This document shows, piece by piece, positions 23,800 through 31,590 of a stretch of 54,754 nt of DNA. Position 1 is the stretch's first letter. Each line of letters begins with the position of its first letter. Origin of the DNA: an uncultured Desulfobacteraceae bacterium. Lineage in GTDB: Bacteria; Desulfobacterota; Desulfobacteria; Desulfobacterales; UBA2174. The notes under the pieces are model-generated. The model had not been told where the DNA came from and did not search any database. It saw only the letters and a program-made list of their open reading frames with translations. The position numbers and the translations under genes were made by a program. The DNA lies in the NCBI GenBank assembly GCA_937982505.1, contig CALJLV010000077.1:1-54754 (forward strand), in the 5' to 3' direction.

Positions 23800-25699
23800 C
23801 GCCCTCTTCCCTGTCTCCGCTTGCCGGCCCCTCGCTCACCGCGTCGTCGAAGTCCATTACCAGGGTGATGTCGCTGCCCCCGCCGGTGAGGGTGCGCGCG
23901 TGGGGGTAGCGGCGCTTGAAGACCTTGAGCATGGCGGCGTTTTCCCGCAGGACGGTGGCCGAAAAGAGGCGATAGCCGTTTTCCCGGGCGATCTTTTCCA
24001 GGGCCGCCAGCATGTAGGAGGCCACCCCCATCCCCTGGAAGTCTTCGCGCACCACGAAGGCCACCTCTGCCTGGTCCTCTTCTTCCATGGCATAGGAACC
24101 GATGGCCATGATCTCCTTGTGCCCGCGGTTCTGGACCCGGCCGATGATGGACATGTTCTTCTTGTAGTCCACGCTGGCCCACTGCTTCTGGGCCATCTCG
24201 TGGGGAAAGACCTTCATCTTGTAGAAGAAGCGGAAATAGATGGTCTCTTCCTTGAGGCTGTAAAAAAAGTTGCGGTAGTTGAATTCGTCCGAGGGCAGCA
24301 GGGGGCGAAACTCGATGGTCTTGCCGTTGCGCAGGCGCAGGTTGCTCTTGTAGTTCTCCAGGAAGAGCAGGTCCTGGCGGGTGGGCGGAAGCTGATCGGC
24401 GAAGATGTAGTGGTGTTTCTTGGCCACCTCAATGAGTTCGTCGCGAAACCGCGGGTGGGCGATCTGGGCCAGCTCCATGACCCGCTGATAGATCCCCTTA
24501 CCGGCCAGTTCGGCCACCCCGTACTCGGTGATCACGAAGTTGACGTCGCCGCGGGTGGTGGCCACCCCGGCCCCCTCGCTCAGGCTGGACACGATGCGCG
24601 ACACCTTGCCGCCCTGGGCCGTGGACGGCAGGGCGATAATGGCAAAGCCCCCCTTGGACATGGCGCTGCCGCGCAGAAAATCGACCTGGTCGCCGATCCC
24701 GGAATAAAACAGGTGGCCCACCGAGTCGCTGCACACCTGGCCGGTGAGATCCACCTCCAGGGCCGAGCTGATGGAGACCAGATTGTCGTTGCGGGCGATC
24801 ACCGTCGGGTCGTTGACGAATTCCGAGGAGCGAAAGTAAAAGGACGGGTTGTTGTCCACGTAGTTGTAGAGCCGTTCGGAGCCCATGCACAGGGAAGCCA
24901 CGGCCCGGCCGGGCAGCAGGGTCTTTTTCTTGTTGTTGATCACCCCTTTTTCGAAGAGCGGCAAAAAGGCGTCGGTGATCAACTGGGTATGGATCCCCAA
25001 ATCGTTCTTGTTGTCCAGATACTGCAGGATGGTGTAGGGCAGGTGGCCGAAACCGATCTGCAGGGTGGCGCCGTCATCGATGAGCTGATTGACGAAAAAG
25101 CCGATGCGCACCGCCACCTCGTTGTCCTTGATATCCGGGATGGTCTCTACCAGCGGCTCCTCGTGGATCACGAACAGGTCGATGTCGTTGACGTGCACGA
25201 AGCTGTCGCCCCAGGTGCGCGGCATGCGCGGATTGACCTGGGCGATGACCCGCTTGGCATTCTCCATGCCGGCGCGGGTGATGTCCACCGAGACCCCCAG
25301 GCTGCAGTAGCCGAAACGGTCCGGGGGGCTGACCTGGATCAGGGCCACGTCCAGGCCGATGCGCCGCGAGGCGAACAGCCTCGGAATCTGGGAAAGGTAG
25401 CTGGGGATATAGTCGATCTTGCCCTCGAAGGCCGCCTTGCGCATGCGCGAGCTGATAAAGAAGAGCTTGAGGGCGAAGCGCCGCAAAAAATCCGGATCAT
25501 CCACGTAGCGCGCAAAACTCCACGAGAGCATCTGAAACACCATGATGTCCTGCAGGCTGCGCGTCTGGACCATGGTATGGATCAGGTGCTGCGGTTCGCC
25601 GCAGCCGGTGCCGATAAAAACCCGGCTGCCGTTCTTGATGGTGCTCACCGCCTCTTCGGCACTGACCACCTTTTCGGGACAATACTGCATCAGGTCCAC
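23780..25699 (-). CDS. CoA-transferase/acetyl-CoA hydrolase fused to GNAT acetyltransferase
   Basis: A 639-aa fusion. Residues about 1-440 are an acetyl-CoA hydrolase/4-hydroxybutyrate CoA-transferase domain (VFIGTGCGEPQ; QIGFGHLPYTILQYL; catalytic-Glu segment FVITEYGVAELAGKG). Residues about 455-620 are a GNAT domain with an acetyl-CoA-binding loop in FVVREDFQGMGVASYM and a typical C-terminal strand. The best start is GTG at 25699, six bases after AAGGAGG; the in-frame ATG at 25690 is too far from it. The CoA-transferase part may move CoA between acyl acids, and the GNAT part may acetylate a protein or the enzyme itself. The fusion type recurs in sulfate reducers, as far as I recall. Confidence 0.88.
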   Translation of the reverse strand: MDLMQYCPEKVVSAEEAVSTIKNGSRVFIGTGCGEPQHLIHTMVQTRSLQDIMVFQMLSWSFARYVDDPDFLRRFALKLFFISSRMRKAAFEGKIDYIPSYLSQIPRLFASRRIGLDVALIQVSPPDRFGYCSLGVSVDITRAGMENAKRVIAQVNPRMPRTWGDSFVHVNDIDLFVIHEEPLVETIPDIKDNEVAVRIGFFVNQLIDDGATLQIGFGHLPYTILQYLDNKNDLGIHTQLITDAFLPLFEKGVINNKKKTLLPGRAVASLCMGSERLYNYVDNNPSFYFRSSEFVNDPTVIARNDNLVSISSALEVDLTGQVCSDSVGHLFYSGIGDQVDFLRGSAMSKGGFAIIALPSTAQGGKVSRIVSSLSEGAGVATTRGDVNFVITEYGVAELAGKGIYQRVMELAQIAHPRFRDELIEVAKKHHYIFADQLPPTRQDLLFLENYKSNLRLRNGKTIEFRPLLPSDEFNYRNFFYSLKEETIYFRFFYKMKVFPHEMAQKQWASVDYKKNMSIIGRVQNRGHKEIMAIGSYAMEEEDQAEVAFVVREDFQGMGVASYMLAALEKIARENGYRLFSATVLRENAAMLKVFKRRYPHARTLTGGGSDITLVMDFDDAVSEGPASGDREEGDACRCP

Positions 25700-25880
25700 G
25701 CCTTGCCTCCTTGCCCTGCGGGTTTTGGGAAAAATGGTGGATCTACTTTGCCCCGAAGGGCGCCAAAGGTCAAGGCGAAGGGGCCATCCAGCGCGACGCC
25801 GATTTTCGCGGTGGCCTCGGCCGGGCCGGGACCGTTCAGGCCCTTTTTCAGCCGGGTCGTGAAATCCTCCCAAAAAAGGC

Positions 25881-25908
25881 TTGACAATCAGCCGCAATCG
25901 GGTATTTT
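25881..25908 (+). promoter_or_regulatory. Promoter of the EF-G transcript
   Basis: TTGACA (25881-25886), 16-nt spacer, TATTTT (25903-25908). The start site would be near 25915, giving a leader of about 227 nt before fusA. The remaining part of 25700-25880 is the upstream region of the divergent CoA-transferase gene, with no clear promoter seen. Confidence 0.65.
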
Positions 25909-25961
25909 TGTGGGTCTGGTTTAGGTCCCCTGGCCGCCATGCTGCTGGTTCGATCCGCCTT

Positions 25962-25986
25962 GATCCCCTCCGAGGGATCTTTTTTT
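25962..25986 (+). terminator. Attenuator-like terminator in the EF-G leader
   Basis: GATCCC (25962-25967), loop CTCCGA, GGGATC (25974-25979), then T7 (25980-25986). This intrinsic-terminator shape sits about 45-70 bases into the leader, well before fusA, so it could end most transcripts early. A second possible one lies at 26035-26100: CACACC pairs with GGTGTG, followed by TCTTTTT, with the palindrome AAGACCGGTCTT at 26070-26081 inside. No known riboswitch class is recognised. Confidence 0.5.
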
Positions 25987-26141
25987 ATCTGCACGCGATC
26001 CGCCCTGAACGCCGGCCTCGAAGTCAACCTCAACCCCACACCGGCCACAGATCCTGGCCGGCCGCAGTCAAGACCGGTCTTCCGGCGGGTGTGTCTTTTT
26101 CCAGGAGCCGGACAGTCCCCCATCGAACAAGGAAAACCGTG

Positions 26142-28229
26142 ATGAAGTCCGACATTCAAAAGGTTCGCAACATCGGCATCAGCGCCCACATCGACTCGGG
26201 CAAGACCACCTTGACGGAACGGATCCTGTTTTACACCCAGCGCATCCACGCCATCCACGACGTGAAGGGCAAGGACGGGGTCGGCGCCACCATGGATTCC
26301 ATGGAGCTGGAAAGGGAGCGCGGCATCACCATCGCCTCGGCCGCCACCTACTGTCAATGGCAGGGCCACCAGATCAACATCATCGATACCCCGGGTCATG
26401 TGGACTTCACCATCGAGGTGGAGCGCTCCCTGCGGGTCCTGGACGGCGCCATCCTGGTGCTGTGCAGCGTGGGCGGGGTCCAGTCCCAGTCCATCACGGT
26501 CGATCAGCAGATGAAGCGCTACCGCATCCCGTGCATCGCCTTTGTCAACAAATGCGACCGCAACGGAGCCAACCCCCGGCGGGTGGTGGCGCAATTGCGG
26601 GACAAGCTGGGCCACAATGCCGTGGCCATGCAGATCCCCATCGGGCTGGAGGCCGACTTTGAAGGCGTGGTGGATCTGCTCACCATGGAGGCGGTCTACT
26701 TCGACGGCCCCAACGGCGAGGCGCTGCGCCGGGAACCGATCCCCGCCCACTTGCTGGACGAGGCCCGGACCCAGCGCGAAGCCCTCGTGGACGCCGCCTC
26801 CCTGTTCAGCGACGCGCTCACCGAAGCGATCCTGGAAGAGGCTGAAGTCAGCACCGCAATGATCGTCGAGGCCCTGCGCCAAGGGGTTCTGGCACGCCAG
26901 ATCACCCCGGTCTTCATGGGCTCGGCCTACAAGAACAAAGGGGTCCAGCTGCTGCTGGACGCGGTGACCCGCCTGCTCCCCTGCCCGGCCGACGTGCCCA
27001 ACGAGGCCCTGGATCTGGATCACGGCGAAGCCCCGGTCCTGCTGACCAGCCGGGACGAGGATCCCACCGTGGCCCTGGCCTTCAAGCTCGAAGACGGACC
27101 CTACGGCCAGCTTACCTACATCCGCGTCTACCAGGGCAGCCTGGCCAAGGGCGATTCGGTGGTCAACGTGCGGACGGGCAAAAAGATCAAGATCGGCCGC
27201 CTGGTGCGCATGCACGCCGACCAGATGGAGGACATCGAGCGGATTGCGGCGGGCTTCATCGGCGCACTTTTCGGCGTCGACTGCGCCTCGGGAGACACCT
27301 TCACCAGCCCCCAGCTGCGCCTGACCATGACCTCCATGTTCGTCCCCGAACCGGTCATCTCGCTTTCCATCGTGCCCAAGGACAACAAGGCCCAGATGAA
27401 CATGTCCAAGGCGCTGAACCGCTTCACCAAGGAAGACCCCACCTTTCGCAGCTTCGTCAACGAGGAGACCGGCGAGACGATCATCGAAGGGATGGGCGAG
27501 CTGCACCTGGAAGTCTACGTCGAACGCATGCGCCGCGAATACAAGGCCGAGGTGGTCACCGGCCAGCCCCAGGTCGCCTACCGCGAAACCATCACCCAGA
27601 TGGCCGATTTCAACTACATCCACAAGAAGCAGACCGGCGGGGCCGGTCAGTTCGGGCGGGTGGCCGGGTTTCTGGAACCCACCGACGAGGCCGATTTCAT
27701 CTTCGACAACAAGGTCACCGGCGGGGCCATCCCCACCCCGTACATTCCGGCCTGCGAAAAAGGGTTCCGCGCCTGCCTGGCCAAGGGGCCGCTGATGGAG
27801 TTCCCCGTTACCGGAATCAAGGTCACCATCAACGACGGAGCGGCCCATTCGGTGGATTCTTCGGACATGGCTTTTCAGGCGGCTGCCCGGGGCGCCTTTC
27901 GCGAGGGCTACCACAAGGCCCGGCCCGTGGTCATGGAGCCGATCATGAAGGTGGCTGCGGAAACCCCCAGCGAGTTCCAGGGTGCGGTGATGGGACTGCT
28001 CAACCAGCGCCGCGGGATGATCGTGGGGGCCCAGGACGAAGGGCCCATGTGCGTCATCGAAGCCCAGGTCCCTCTGGCCGAAATGTTCGGCTTTTCCACC
28101 GTGCTGCGTTCGGCCACCCAGGGCAAGGCCCAGTTCACCATGGAGTTTGCCACCTATCGCCAGGTGCCCGCATCCATCGCCGAAGAGTTGATCAAGAAAG
28201 CAGCCGAAAAGAAGAAAAAAGTTGCCTGA
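26142..28229 (+). CDS. fusA: Translation elongation factor G, spdEFG1/mitochondrial-like type
   Basis: Translocation GTPase of 695 aa. G1 reads AHIDSGKT (15-22), with Ser where canonical bacterial EF-G has Ala. G3 is DTPGHVDF and G4 NKCD. The stretches HDVKGKDGVGATMDSMELE and GGAGQFGRV closely follow mitochondrial EF-G1, as does the overall sequence. This is the spd subfamily of spirochaetes, planctomycetes and deltaproteobacteria. By family knowledge EFG1 does translocation while a separate EFG2 does ribosome recycling. The C-terminus is Lys-rich. The ATG at 26142 follows AAGGAAA, and the stop of an upstream 67-codon frame overlaps it (TGATG). The gene lies outside any str operon. Confidence 0.95.
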   Translation: MKSDIQKVRNIGISAHIDSGKTTLTERILFYTQRIHAIHDVKGKDGVGATMDSMELERERGITIASAATYCQWQGHQINIIDTPGHVDFTIEVERSLRVLDGAILVLCSVGGVQSQSITVDQQMKRYRIPCIAFVNKCDRNGANPRRVVAQLRDKLGHNAVAMQIPIGLEADFEGVVDLLTMEAVYFDGPNGEALRREPIPAHLLDEARTQREALVDAASLFSDALTEAILEEAEVSTAMIVEALRQGVLARQITPVFMGSAYKNKGVQLLLDAVTRLLPCPADVPNEALDLDHGEAPVLLTSRDEDPTVALAFKLEDGPYGQLTYIRVYQGSLAKGDSVVNVRTGKKIKIGRLVRMHADQMEDIERIAAGFIGALFGVDCASGDTFTSPQLRLTMTSMFVPEPVISLSIVPKDNKAQMNMSKALNRFTKEDPTFRSFVNEETGETIIEGMGELHLEVYVERMRREYKAEVVTGQPQVAYRETITQMADFNYIHKKQTGGAGQFGRVAGFLEPTDEADFIFDNKVTGGAIPTPYIPACEKGFRACLAKGPLMEFPVTGIKVTINDGAAHSVDSSDMAFQAAARGAFREGYHKARPVVMEPIMKVAAETPSEFQGAVMGLLNQRRGMIVGAQDEGPMCVIEAQVPLAEMFGFSTVLRSATQGKAQFTMEFATYRQVPASIAEELIKKAAEKKKKVA

Positions 28230-28294
28230 TCCGCCCTGACATACGATGCACGCACGCATCCCATCGATTCGTCTCACCGAAAAGGAGCTGATAG

Positions 28295-29008
28295 ATGCTC
28301 AACAACGATCTGACCCTGCGCAATCCCATGCGTCTGCTGGGCCCCTCGGGCGACGCCCCGCTGGCCGCGGGGGCCTTCGGCGCCGTACTGGCCCGAGCCG
28401 GGGTGGGCAAGACCGCCTTTCTGGTCCAGCTGGCCCTGGACAGCCTGCTCCATGAACGCAAGGTGCTGCACATCAGCCTCAACGATCCGGTGCACAAGGT
28501 GGCCCTCTGGTACCGCGAGGTTCTGGCCGCGGCAACCGCCTGCAAGGCCTCCAGACCCGCCACCTCCCTCTGGGAAAGCCTTCAGCCCCGGTTGTTCATC
28601 ATGACCTTCCGGGTCGAAGGGTTCAGCGTTCCCAAGCTCGAGGAACGGGTCACCGATCTGACCGCCCAGGAAATCTTCGCCCCCCGGCTGATTCTAGTGG
28701 ACGGACTTCCCTTTGACACCGAGGCCGTGGAGGGCATGCTGCGGGAATTCAAGGGTCTGGCCGGCCGCCTGGAAACCCCGGTCTGGTTCACGGTGCGCAC
28801 TCACCGCCACGAGGCCCCGGCCCCCGGCGGGCTGCCGCCCCAGGTGGCCCCGGTGGCCGATCTGTTCGAGGTACTCCTGCGCCTCAACCCCGAAGGAACC
28901 AGCATCCAGGTGCAAGCCCTCAAGGGCGGGCCCCAGGGAAAGTCAGCGCTGCCCATGATCCTCGATCCGGCCACCATGCTCGTGCGCGACCCTGAAGCCT
29001 CGTCTTGA
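28295..29008 (+). CDS. RecA/KaiC-like P-loop ATPase of unknown function
   Basis: A 237-aa soluble protein. Walker A is ARAGVGKTA (33-41), and a Walker B-like strand is RLILVDGLPF (131-140). Between them are KVLHISLNDPVHKV and a helical segment, giving a single RecA/KaiC-type domain with no DNA-binding or zinc domain attached. AAGGAGC precedes the ATG. It lies 65 bp after fusA, and a small CCTC/GAGG stem with a T5 run sits at its stop (28998-29016). The role is unknown: regulation of the ribosome factor next door is only a positional guess. Compare the other KaiC-like protein at 43209, which lacks the P-loop. Confidence 0.82.
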   Translation: MLNNDLTLRNPMRLLGPSGDAPLAAGAFGAVLARAGVGKTAFLVQLALDSLLHERKVLHISLNDPVHKVALWYREVLAAATACKASRPATSLWESLQPRLFIMTFRVEGFSVPKLEERVTDLTAQEIFAPRLILVDGLPFDTEAVEGMLREFKGLAGRLETPVWFTVRTHRHEAPAPGGLPPQVAPVADLFEVLLRLNPEGTSIQVQALKGGPQGKSALPMILDPATMLVRDPEASS

Positions 29009-29011
29009 GGG

Positions 29012-29068
29012 TTTTTATTTATCTGATTTTTATATATTTTAAATATATTTACTGAACAAAAACATCAA
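29012..29068. other. AT-rich intergenic segment before the crotonase gene
   Basis: A short run of almost pure A/T, including ATATATTTTAAATATAT (a near-palindrome around 29038), in an otherwise GC-rich genome. It probably holds the promoter of the crotonase/DUF482 pair. No SD is visible before the ATG at 29069. Confidence 0.5.
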
Positions 29069-29788
29069 ATGGCTGATCCCCTCGTCAGGCTGAATACGGA
29101 CGGCGCCGTGGCCACGGTAATCCTCAACCGTCCCCAGCGCCGCAACGCCTTGAACCAGGCCCTGCTGGCACGGCTCTACGATGTTCTGGACCAGGTCCGC
29201 GACGATTCTCGGGTGCGTGTGGTGGTCCTTACCGGCGCCGGACCCGCCTTTTGCGCCGGCCTGGATCTGGCGGCCATCGGTCGGGAAAACCTCGTCGATC
29301 CGCGTGGAGACGGACTGGATCTGCCTGATCTTCTGGAAGCCCTGGACAAACCGCTGATCGGCGCCATCAACGGGCCGGCGGTCACAGGCGGATTCGAGCT
29401 GGCCCTGAACTGCGATTTTCTCATAGCGTCGCCCCGGGCGGCCTTTGCCGACACGCACGTGCGGATGGGAATCCATCCGGGGTGGGGCATGAGCCAGCTG
29501 CTCCAGGACGCGATAGGCCGACGCCACGCGCTGCAATTTTCGCTCACCGGGGCCTGGATCGACGCGGCCCGGGCCCTGTCTCTAGGACTGGTCAACGAGG
29601 TGGTGCCGGAACAAGAATTGATGCCCCGAGCCCGGGAGGTGGCCATGGCCATCGCGGCGGCCGACGCCGCCATGGTGACCCTGCTGCGCCGCCTGATCCG
29701 AAACCGCCGAAACGCCACTCTGGATCAAGCCCTGGGCCAGGAGAGGGCCGGGTTCAGCGCCTTTATCCAGCGCCACCAAATACCGTGA
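29069..29788 (+). CDS. Crotonase-superfamily protein (enoyl-CoA hydratase-like)
   Basis: A 239-aa crotonase-fold protein acting on an acyl-CoA. The oxyanion-hole segments are FCAGLDLAAI and NGPAVTGGFELALNCDFL. The first catalytic Glu of hydratases is kept (in GGFELA), but at the second Glu position the run FADTHVRMGIHPGWG has His. Plain hydration by the two-Glu mechanism is therefore doubtful; isomerase or other crotonase chemistry is possible. There is no clear SD. Its stop overlaps the GTG start of the following gene by 4 bp. The name hydratase should be treated as family-level only. Confidence 0.88.
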   Translation: MADPLVRLNTDGAVATVILNRPQRRNALNQALLARLYDVLDQVRDDSRVRVVVLTGAGPAFCAGLDLAAIGRENLVDPRGDGLDLPDLLEALDKPLIGAINGPAVTGGFELALNCDFLIASPRAAFADTHVRMGIHPGWGMSQLLQDAIGRRHALQFSLTGAWIDAARALSLGLVNEVVPEQELMPRAREVAMAIAAADAAMVTLLRRLIRNRRNATLDQALGQERAGFSAFIQRHQIP

Positions 29789-30987
29789 ACCGTGGCGATG
29801 GGCATTACCGCCTCGTCTGGCAGCCGGCCCTGGCGGCCGTGGACCGCGCCGCCTGGGATCGGCTGGCCCTGACGGCCGCCTTTCCCTTTCTCGAATGGGA
29901 CTGGCTCGAACTGCTGGAATCCTCCGGGAGCATCACCCCGGCGCGGGGCTGGACCCCCCAGCATCTGACCGTCTGGGACGGCCAGCGCCTGGTAGCCGCG
30001 GCCCCCTTCTACATCAAGCCCGACGATCAGGGCGAATTCGTCTTCGACCACCCCTGGGCCGAGGCGGCCCGGCGCCTGGGGGCGCCCTACTACCCCAAAC
30101 TGGTGGGCGCCGTTCCGGTCACCCCGCTGGACGGATACCGCTTTCTTTTCGACCCGGACCATGACGAAGAGCGTCTTACCCGCGTGATGGTTCAGGGGAT
30201 CCGGGAGCGCTGCGAGGCTTTGGGCCTGGGCGGCTGCCATCTGCACTTCGTCACGTCCGAGGCGCGCTCCGCCCTGGCCCGGTGCGGTTTTCAGGCCTGG
30301 CACCACCACGGCTTCCTATGGTCCAACGCCCCATACGCCGACTTCGAGGAATTTCTGGACCGCTTCAACCGCAACCAGCGGCGCAACATCCGCCGCGAGC
30401 GCGAGCGCCTGTCCCGTTCGGGGATTCGCGTCGACATCTACAGGGGAGAAGAAATCCCCGAGGCTTTTTTTCACCGGATGTTCCGTTGGTACAGCCACAC
30501 CCATGACCGCTACGGCCCCCGGGCGGCGCGCTATCTCACCGAGGATTTTTTTGTCGGTCTGTCCCGTCGCTGGCGCCACCGGCTGCTTTTTACGGCGGCC
30601 CGGCGGCCCGAGGATCCGGCTGCCACGCCCCTGGGCATGGCCATGCTGGTGCACAAGGGAAAACGCCTCTACGGCCGGTACTGGGGCGGAGACCCCCGCC
30701 TGCCGCTGGTGCATTTTGAAACCTGCTACTACCGGCCCATCCAGTGGGCCATCGCCATGGGGCTGGATACCTTTGATCCGGGCATGGGCGGGGCCCACAA
30801 GCTGCGCCGGGGCTTTGTCTCCCGCAGCACCCCGAGCCTGCACCGCTTCACCCATCCACGCCTGACGGCCCTCATGGCGGCCCACATCGAAGGCCTCAAC
30901 CGCCTGCAGGAGCGCCATGTCGAGGCCCTCAACGCAGCCATGCCCCTGCGGATCCCGGACCGCTCATCCGCCGGTTTCACTATTTAA
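29785..30987 (+). CDS. DUF482/COG3146 FemAB-like acyltransferase
   Basis: A 400-aa protein of the family annotated as peptidogalycan biosynthesis protein (DUF482), which has the double-GNAT FemAB fold. Typical segments: FPFLEWDWLELLESSGS at the start, FDHPWAEAARRLG, YYPKLVGAVPVTP, FNRNQRRNIRRERERL, GRYWGGDPRLPLVHFETCYY and FDPGMGGAHKLRRGF. There is no signal peptide or membrane helix. The start is GTG at 29785 inside the end of the crotonase gene (GTGA overlap), so the two are co-translated. The true substrate of the family is not known to me; an aminoacyl- or acyl-transfer reaction is inferred from the fold. Confidence 0.88.
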   Translation: MNRGDGHYRLVWQPALAAVDRAAWDRLALTAAFPFLEWDWLELLESSGSITPARGWTPQHLTVWDGQRLVAAAPFYIKPDDQGEFVFDHPWAEAARRLGAPYYPKLVGAVPVTPLDGYRFLFDPDHDEERLTRVMVQGIRERCEALGLGGCHLHFVTSEARSALARCGFQAWHHHGFLWSNAPYADFEEFLDRFNRNQRRNIRRERERLSRSGIRVDIYRGEEIPEAFFHRMFRWYSHTHDRYGPRAARYLTEDFFVGLSRRWRHRLLFTAARRPEDPAATPLGMAMLVHKGKRLYGRYWGGDPRLPLVHFETCYYRPIQWAIAMGLDTFDPGMGGAHKLRRGFVSRSTPSLHRFTHPRLTALMAAHIEGLNRLQERHVEALNAAMPLRIPDRSSAGFTI

Positions 30988-31091
30988 TGTATTTGAATGT
31001 TTTCTTTAGATTTTTTGACGCGACCTTAAGGATGGCAACCCGCTGCCAAACAGGGGCCCGAGCAGGGCGCACCGTTCCGGGGGCATCCGGT

Positions 31092-31586
31092 TCAAGCACC
31101 GGCCGCACCACCGGATGAAAGCCGGTTGGTGGGGTCGCCCTCCGCCATCATGTCGGCCAGGAGCCGCTGCTCGGCCGGACCGGGAACCACCCCTTCCAGA
31201 GTGGCCTCCACCACGGTGTGGCCCTCCTGGTTGACAAAGACCGCCTCGGCCCTGGCCTGCCGCCTGGGGGTCAGGGCCACGATGGTCAGCCGGCAGGTGA
31301 TGGTGTCGCCGGGGTAGACCGGCCGGCGGAACCGCAGGGCCATGCCCGAGGCCAGCCAGCCGATCTGGCCGCCGATTTCGGTCAGCAAGCTGCCCACCAG
31401 CAGCCCGTGGCAGACCGGTCCGGCGAATCCTTTGAGCGCTGTCCAGCGGGGTTCGAAATGCACCGGATTGTAATCGCGGCTCAGGACCGCAAAGGCCTTG
31501 ACCTCGTCCATGCCAAAGGTTCGGCAGGCCTCGAAGCGGTCGCCGACGCCCAGCCCTTGACAGGCTTTACGGCGGATGGTCGTCAT
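31092..31586 (-). CDS. MaoC-type hot-dog (R)-specific enoyl-CoA hydratase
   Basis: A 164-aa single hot-dog-fold dehydratase. The hydratase motif is intact: Asp38, Asn40 and His43 in SRDYNPVHFE, then GPVCHGLLVGSLLTE. It would hydrate trans-2-enoyl-CoA to (R)-3-hydroxyacyl-CoA, as PhaJ does, or act in a beta-oxidation variant. The ATG at 31586 is 4 bp after the hexokinase stop, and the G-rich SD overlaps that stop, so translation is coupled although the two reactions are not obviously related. It is the last gene of the minus-strand run and convergent with the DUF482 gene. Confidence 0.9.
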   Translation of the reverse strand: MTTIRRKACQGLGVGDRFEACRTFGMDEVKAFAVLSRDYNPVHFEPRWTALKGFAGPVCHGLLVGSLLTEIGGQIGWLASGMALRFRRPVYPGDTITCRLTIVALTPRRQARAEAVFVNQEGHTVVEATLEGVVPGPAEQRLLADMMAEGDPTNRLSSGGAAGA

Positions 31587-31590
31587 GGCG

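Noticed and set aside
25848..28277. 809-codon minus-strand open frame opposite fusA
   Set aside because: It is an antisense shadow of a highly conserved EF-G gene, with low-complexity His/Gly/Asp composition typical of such shadows.
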